DNA from: Montifringilla adamsi | Lineage: Eukaryota > Chordata > Aves > Passeriformes > Passeridae | NCBI GenBank assembly: GCA_017590115.1 | Contig: JAGGNK010008448.1 | Span: 2,978,794-3,042,793 of the forward strand | Reading direction: 5' to 3' | Length of the DNA stretch: 64,000 bases | In this document: in pieces, positions 62,401-64,000 of the stretch | How the letters are laid out: the number at the start of each line of letters is the position of its first letter | How positions within the stretch are numbered: position 1 is the first letter of the stretch | Notes under the pieces: generated by a model | Database searches by the model: none | The model's input: only the letters and a program-made list of their open reading frames with translations | What the model was told of the DNA's origin: nothing | Translations under genes and position numbers: made by a program

Positions 62401-62634
62401 CTGCGGCGCCCGGGCCACCGGGTCACAACGGGTAAAACTCCCTTTTACTGCAAAACTTCTGCCAACTTCCTCGTGCCTCGGCGCCTCCCAATCCCCCCGC
62501 GCTGAGCTGCGGGAAGCGGCTCGTCCCACCGCTGCCTTCCCGCGCCAGCCCCGTTCCCGGAGAGACCGGGAGCGGACCAGCCCCTACCTGAACTTCTCCC
62601 CGGCCGGCACCGTCAGCCTGTTGAGCTTGTCCAT
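21062..62634 (-). CDS. BLNK: B-cell linker adaptor (SLP-65/BASH), 22 coding exons
   Basis: Joining 22 exons on the minus strand gives 537 residues with every intron GT..AG and every phase compatible. Domains: N-terminal basic/hydrophobic segment from [15 protein letters not shown] to about residue 37, matching the human membrane-targeting N terminus; acidic tyrosine region with DSDYENP (Y72), EMYVVP (Y84), DSYEPP (Y96), DNYIVP (Y180), DNYIEP (Y191) plus VYEVP (Y234); proline-rich middle with PKVPPKPK (164-171); SH2 domain about 427-531 with FLIRKSS, phosphotyrosine-binding Arg at 453. Y72, Y84 and Y96 keep the human numbers. Role: Syk phosphorylates BLNK after B-cell receptor engagement, and it then recruits PLC-gamma-2, BTK, VAV, NCK and GRB2 at the membrane. 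Human BLNK is 456 residues; the extra length here is in the proline-rich middle. Intron 1 is 13.1 kb, intron 2 7.3 kb. Untranslated exons were not resolved. Confidence 0.97.
21668..21823 (-). CDS. BLNK: BLNK coding exon 21, SH2 core
   Basis: 156 nt, phase 0 at both ends, between CTTTAG and GTGAGA. Holds [14 protein letters not shown] with the FLVR-motif Arg (R453), then [20 protein letters not shown]. This is the phosphotyrosine-binding core of the SH2 domain. Confidence 0.98.
22732..22779. repeat. Perfect 18-bp inverted repeat with 6-nt loop, overlapping an 18-bp palindrome
   Basis: Arms TTTAAAAGACAAAAGAAG (22738-22755) and its exact complement (22762-22779) flank ACAATA. The left arm overlaps the self-complementary TTGTCTTTTAAAAGACAA (22732-22749). 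It lies 67-114 nt inside BLNK intron 20, after the exon-20 donor, so the transcript could fold there. Confidence 0.9.
22846..22929 (-). CDS. BLNK: BLNK coding exon 20, start of SH2 domain
   Basis: 84 nt, phase 0 at both ends, between TTTTAG and GTAGGT. Encodes [20 protein letters not shown], matching human PWYAGACDRKSAEEALHRSN. Confidence 0.97.
22930..25122 (-). other. BLNK: BLNK intron 19
   Basis: 2.19 kb between exons 19 and 20. AT-rich, with small A/T runs near 23,525-23,570. No gene or clear repeat recognised. Confidence 0.85.
25123..25202 (-). CDS. BLNK: BLNK coding exon 19
   Basis: 80 nt between TTCTAG and GTATAA. Starts [19 protein letters not shown] and ends in a serine run, SADQ; human has SFSSNSTISEQ here. 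Serine-rich linker just before the SH2 domain. Leaves at phase 0. Confidence 0.94.
25203..28124 (-). other. BLNK: BLNK intron 18
   Basis: 2.92 kb between exons 18 and 19. Its middle holds a badly decayed LINE reverse-transcriptase fragment (about 26,600-27,300, plus orientation). Confidence 0.85.
26600..27300 (+). mobile_element. Old, decayed CR1-like LINE ORF2 (reverse transcriptase) remnant
   Basis: One frame reads [16 protein letters not shown] at about 26,960-27,010, matching the LDFSKAFDTVPH reverse-transcriptase motif of CR1-type LINEs. Upstream GGGCCCAGATGATCTTTACC and downstream GGGACCAGTGGTGTG are the next recognisable CR1 ORF2 phrases in the right order. Many stops and indels; edges approximate. 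Confidence 0.6.
28125..28156 (-). CDS. BLNK: BLNK coding exon 18, 32-nt microexon
   Basis: 32 nt between TTTCAG and GTAAGT. Encodes [10 protein letters not shown], matching human QIHQKPIPLP. Leaves at phase 1. Confidence 0.93.
28584..28662 (-). CDS. BLNK: BLNK coding exon 17
   Basis: 79 nt between ACCACAG and GTAAGA. Encodes [20 protein letters not shown] and PSGAQ, matching human EEKPIPAERHRGSSHRQE. Leaves at phase 2. Confidence 0.94.
28663..29314 (-). other. BLNK: BLNK intron 16, with a GC-rich patch
   Basis: 652 bp between exons 16 and 17. About 28,840-29,130 is clearly richer in G+C than its surroundings and open in several frames, but none fits the BLNK phases. Confidence 0.7.
29315..29357 (-). 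CDS. BLNK: BLNK coding exon 16
   Basis: 43 nt between a strong CTCTTTCACTGCAG acceptor and GTAAAC. Encodes [14 protein letters not shown]. It supplies exactly the phase 0 to 1 change needed between exons 15 and 17. Nearer AGs in the same tract give the wrong phase or a stop, except one at a poorer site (19-nt exon). Confidence 0.85.
30302..30332 (-). CDS. BLNK: BLNK coding exon 15, 31-nt microexon
   Basis: 31 nt between CTTCAG and GTAAGT. Encodes [10 protein letters not shown], continuing the LPRGLKK / human LPRAGKK match. Leaves at phase 0. Confidence 0.9.
30909..30981 (-). CDS. BLNK: BLNK coding exon 14
   Basis: 73 nt between CTCTAG and GTGAGT. Encodes [20 protein letters not shown] then PRG; human has AAPSPLPRAGKK. 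Leaves at phase 2. Confidence 0.92.
31268..31295 (-). CDS. BLNK: BLNK coding exon 13, 28-nt microexon
   Basis: 28 nt between TTACAG and GTAAGT. Encodes DHEANKTDE. Leaves at phase 1 as exon 14 requires. A CR1 fragment begins about 80 bp away on the acceptor side. Confidence 0.78.
31296..34135 (-). other. BLNK: BLNK intron 12
   Basis: 2.84 kb between exons 12 and 13. A CR1 fragment in plus orientation (31,377-31,820) takes up the exon-13 side. The remainder is unremarkable, with an 11-12 nt A run near 33,550. Confidence 0.78.
31377..31820 (+). mobile_element. CR1 LINE 3' fragment
   Basis: Contains the familiar CR1 tail phrases GAGGGAGCTGGGCATCTTTAG, GGAGAAAAGGAGGCTCAGGG, AGATTAGATGTTAGAAA and GGCTGCCCAGGGAAGTGGTG, and ends in degraded AATTCTTTGATTATT, like the CR1 ATTCTATG terminal repeats. 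5'-truncated, as most avian CR1 copies are. It lies antisense inside BLNK intron 12. Confidence 0.88.
34136..34178 (-). CDS. BLNK: BLNK coding exon 12
   Basis: 43 nt between TTTCAG and GTGAGT. Encodes [14 protein letters not shown], a PLPR-type proline/basic segment. Enters at phase 2, leaves at phase 0. Confidence 0.8.
34948..35043 (-). CDS. BLNK: BLNK coding exon 11
   Basis: 96 nt, phase 2 at both ends, between ACTAG and GTAAGT. Starts [16 protein letters not shown] and ends SPKQDNS. I cannot align it confidently to human BLNK; it contributes to the longer linker here. Confidence 0.8.
35385..35413 (-). CDS. BLNK: BLNK coding exon 10, 29-nt microexon
   Basis: 29 nt between CTTACAG and GTAACC. 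Encodes EKPSPPPVT. Enters at phase 0 and leaves at phase 2, which exon 11 requires. Proline-rich linker. Confidence 0.8.
35943..35968 (-). CDS. BLNK: BLNK coding exon 9, 26-nt microexon with a YEVP motif
   Basis: 26 nt between a pyrimidine-rich CCTGTAG acceptor and GTGAGG. With flanking bases it encodes EVYEVPEEE, adding Y234. Phases fit both neighbours (enters 1, leaves 0). I recall no counterpart in human BLNK. Its use in mRNA is inferred from splice sites and phase. Confidence 0.8.
35969..37427 (-). other. BLNK: BLNK intron 8
   Basis: 1.46 kb of AT-rich sequence between coding exons 8 and 9. Nothing recognised beyond the two splice sites. Confidence 0.75.
37428..37508 (-). CDS. BLNK: BLNK coding exon 8, proline-rich
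   Basis: 81 nt, phase 1 at both ends, between TTATAG and GTATGT. Encodes [20 protein letters not shown] and a few more residues; human starts PMVNRSTKP here. Another frame across it is open for 111 codons but does not fit the exon phases. Confidence 0.93.
37530..37590. repeat. AT/TG/AC microsatellite
   Basis: TATATATATATATTTG, TGTGTGTACATATACACATA and similar purine-pyrimidine alternation, starting about 22 bp past the acceptor side of BLNK exon 8. Confidence 0.85.
38261..38342 (-). CDS. BLNK: BLNK coding exon 7, two tyrosine motifs
   Basis: 82 nt between CATAG and GTGAGT. Encodes [21 protein letters not shown]180 and Y191 correspond to human Y178 and Y189 (ADYVVP, ENYIHP). Leaves at phase 1. 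Confidence 0.96.
38814..38983 (-). CDS. BLNK: BLNK coding exon 6, proline-rich
   Basis: 170 nt between TAAAAG and GTAAAG. Starts [10 protein letters not shown] and ends [15 protein letters not shown]; human has QVPPKPKGLLEDE. The VPPKPK core is a likely SH3-binding segment. Leaves at phase 0. Confidence 0.95.
40112..40268 (-). CDS. BLNK: BLNK coding exon 5, three tyrosine motifs
   Basis: 157 nt between TTCTAG and GTAGTT. Carries DSDYENP (Y72), SEMYVVP (Y84) and DSYEPPP (Y96), the human Syk sites at the same residue numbers, then ends SRGEYA like human ARGEYI. Enters at phase 0, leaves at phase 1. Confidence 0.97.
41097..41137 (-). CDS. BLNK: BLNK coding exon 4
   Basis: 41 nt between TTTAG and GTAAGT. 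Encodes the acidic [13 protein letters not shown], matching human EEEQWSDDF. Leaves at phase 0. Confidence 0.94.
42047..42096 (-). CDS. BLNK: BLNK coding exon 3
   Basis: 50 nt between TTTACAG and GTAAGG. Encodes [16 protein letters not shown], matching human LKVKAPPSVPRRDYAS. Enters at phase 2, leaves at phase 1. Confidence 0.94.
42774..42797. repeat. CA/TG alternating palindrome
   Basis: A CA run followed directly by a TG run around a central CATG gives self-complementary arms of about 11 bp. Purine-pyrimidine alternation continues throughout. Confidence 0.85.
43786..43817. repeat. 16-bp perfect tandem duplication
   Basis: CAAGTCTTAGGAAGGG occurs twice head to tail in BLNK intron 2. Confidence 0.95.
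47452..47490. repeat. TA-rich microsatellite
   Basis: Two runs of alternating TA broken by ACA, followed by a T-rich stretch, in BLNK intron 2. Confidence 0.9.
49420..49485 (-). CDS. BLNK: BLNK coding exon 2
   Basis: 66 nt, phase 2 at both ends, between TTACAG and GTAAGT. Encodes [20 protein letters not shown], matching human [19 protein letters not shown]. This is the leucine-zipper-like N-terminal helix. Because both ends share a phase, skipping it would keep the frame. Confidence 0.95.
53407..53420. repeat. Poly-C run, 14 nt
   Basis: C14 between AATTAA and ATTAGAA in BLNK intron 1. Confidence 0.95.
58245..58630 (+). mobile_element. CR1 LINE 3' fragment
   Basis: Matches the CR1 3' region by phrases such as GAAGGTGGTGAGGCACTGGA, GTGGCTGTCCCATCCCTGGA, AAGGCCAGGCTGGATGGGGC and TTTCCCTGCCCATGGCAGGG. 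It stops before the terminal octamer repeats, so both ends are lost. In BLNK intron 1, antisense to the gene. Confidence 0.88.
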
Positions 62635-63010
62635 GCCCGTGAGCGCAGCCCCGCCGGGACGCGCTGCCCTCGGCCCGGCACCTGCCGGCACCGCCGCTTC
62701 CCCGGGCCGGGCTCTCCCTCCGCCGGGTCCCGCCGCGCTGCCGGAGCCTCTCCCCGTCCCGTCCCACCCGCAGGCAGCGGCAGAGGAGGGACCCGGGCCT
62801 CGGTCCGGCTCCGCCCCGCCCGGGGTGCGCACAGGTGGCTGCGGAGCCGGGAGCTGAGGAGGAGCCTTTGGGAACGCTGAGGGGAGTGGGGCCCCGCTGA
62901 TCCGCCCCTGCCGCCGGAGGCGCCGGGCCGCTCTGGCTGAGGGGGAGCTGAGGAGCTGAGGAGCGGCGCGGCCGTGGAGCGGGCGGATGGGGGAAGCCCA
63001 GAGGGCCGTG
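62380..63010 (-). promoter_or_regulatory. BLNK: CpG island over BLNK exon 1, probable promoter
   Basis: GC-rich, CpG-dense block of about 630 bp spanning the first coding exon and extending upstream on the minus strand. No TATA box noticed. Long open frames on both strands (up to 168 codons) here reflect base composition. The exact start site and any non-coding first exon were not determined. Confidence 0.7.
62588..62634 (-). CDS. BLNK: BLNK coding exon 1 (start codon)
   Basis: Encodes [15 protein letters not shown], nearly the human BLNK opening. Start codon A is at 62634; the donor is CAG|GTAGGG. 47 nt, leaving two bases of an Arg codon. It sits in a CpG island. The residues belong to the N-terminal segment needed for membrane targeting in mammals. 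Confidence 0.95.
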
Positions 63011-64000
63011 CCGGGGCTGGTGACCTGCTCGTTGTCACCTGCCCAGCCCAGGGGACTTCACTGGCGGGGAGAGATGCAGGGCCTGGTTCCCCTCCTCCTC
63101 CCTGCTCCTGGTGAATTTGTGCCAGGTGGGAACATGCTGCGTGGTAACTTTTCCTTTCCCGAGGTTCCCCAGTAAAAGCGAGACAAAACCACCATCTTTT
63201 GAATGTAACTGTAAAGAAAAAAGTTTCTTACGCTGTTTTTAAATTAAGGCAGGAGAAAACCCTAATCCTTCTAGAGACACAGCAAGGCTGTTCCCACCCA
63301 AGGTGCAGGCAGCTGACTGTGTTTTATGGCTCTGATATCTCTGAGCTTGGGACTTTTTGCTCAGTCTTAAGCTCAACCATATTTTCCTCTATAGAGATGA
63401 ATTTTGGAGGCAGCCAGTTGCTCTGAGGGGCAAAGCAGGCAGTTGTTGACATCCGGAAGGGCTGATTCATTTGAATTCTGCACCTTTGAAGGGTGCCTCT
63501 TGTTGCTCCCCTTCTCTATCTTTGGCCTCTCTGCAGCTTAGCTTATAACCTAAGACTGTTCTAGGGAAGAAACCTAGTAGTTATTTTTTTTTGAAGTGTA
63601 CATCTAGATCGTGTTAATATATTTTGATACGTTCAGTATGCTTTTGGGACACACAAAGGTATTTCTTGGTGGGATCCTTATTGCCACTTGGCTAGGTTTT
63701 CCCATGGAATTCTTCTCCCCACATAGTACTGACTAAAGTTTTTTCTTGTGAAACTGAAGGAGCAAAACAGACTTTCCTGGTTAGTGCAGGTGACTCTGGG
63801 GAAACAGCCTGCCATGAGATTTTTGTCTTTGATAGCAGTATGATTGTGATCTTGGCAAGCTGGTGTTTTTGGTCTCTGTGCTTTCAGCATAGGAATTGCT
63901 TGATGTTTGAATACAGTATTTTCTAGGCTGGGTCGATAGTGTACAAATTGCTTTTTTTTGGGGGTATTTTATAAAGTTTGTGGGCTTTAAGGAAAAATGC
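63011..64000. other. Upstream flank of BLNK
   Basis: Falls back to AT-rich sequence beyond the CpG island. No gene or repeat recognised. In human DNTT follows on this side, but no DNTT exon is visible here. Confidence 0.6.

Larger units (their letters stand above)
49486..62587 (-). other. BLNK: BLNK intron 1 (13.1 kb)
   Basis: Intron between exons 1 and 2. Mostly AT-rich. Contains a 14-nt C run (53407-53420), A-rich tracts (about 55,176-55,208), a slightly GC-rich patch around 55,740-56,000 and a CR1 fragment (58,245-58,630). Short chance frames only; no other gene recognised. Confidence 0.85.

Noticed and set aside
62278..63038. Overlapping frames up to 168 codons around BLNK exon 1
   Set aside because: Composition effect of the CpG island; only the 47-nt BLNK exon matches a known protein.
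1..64000. CRISPR arrays, operons, riboswitches, tRNA or rRNA genes, endogenous viral genes
   Set aside because: Looked for by eye on both strands and not seen. The window is ordinary vertebrate gene-plus-intron sequence; a tRNA or viral profile search would be needed to exclude weak cases.

Overview
This window is vertebrate nuclear DNA and looks like a bird. It has two intact genes lying tail to tail, AT-rich introns with GT..AG junctions, two CpG islands, no bacterial-type gene packing, and several CR1-type LINE fragments with avian-style 3' ends. The gene pair is ZNF518A (plus strand) and BLNK (minus strand), the neighbours known from human 10q24.1. Identification rests on protein sequences recalled and read by eye; no database search was run.

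Layout. 1-5,060: intergenic, with simple repeats and a decayed coding-like frame on the minus strand (3,457-4,020). 5,190-6,270: CpG island, probable ZNF518A promoter and first exon. 6,270-9,851: probable ZNF518A intron 1, holding an exact 58-bp direct repeat around a poly-T tract. 9,852-about 15,370: last ZNF518A exon, with a single uninterrupted 1,547-codon reading frame (9,971-14,614) and its 3' UTR. 15,370-20,570: gap between the converging genes. About 20,570-62,634: BLNK on the minus strand. I resolved 22 coding exons whose reading phases join without conflict, giving 537 residues plus stop; each has an AG acceptor and GT donor where expected. 62,380-63,010: CpG island over BLNK exon 1, the probable BLNK promoter. 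63,010-64,000: upstream flank with nothing recognised.

How the genes act. ZNF518A is a nuclear C2H2 zinc-finger protein of a family linked to repressive histone methylation. BLNK (SLP-65/BASH) is the B-cell adaptor that Syk phosphorylates so that it can gather PLC-gamma-2, BTK, VAV and GRB2. Their adjacency is conserved synteny; I see no functional link between them. No new biological system was found. The points most worth a second look are a 26-nt BLNK microexon that adds a sixth tyrosine motif (YEVP) to the adaptor, the 58-bp duplication in ZNF518A intron 1, an 18-bp perfect hairpin just inside a BLNK intron, and the unidentified decayed coding frame near 3.5-4.0 kb.
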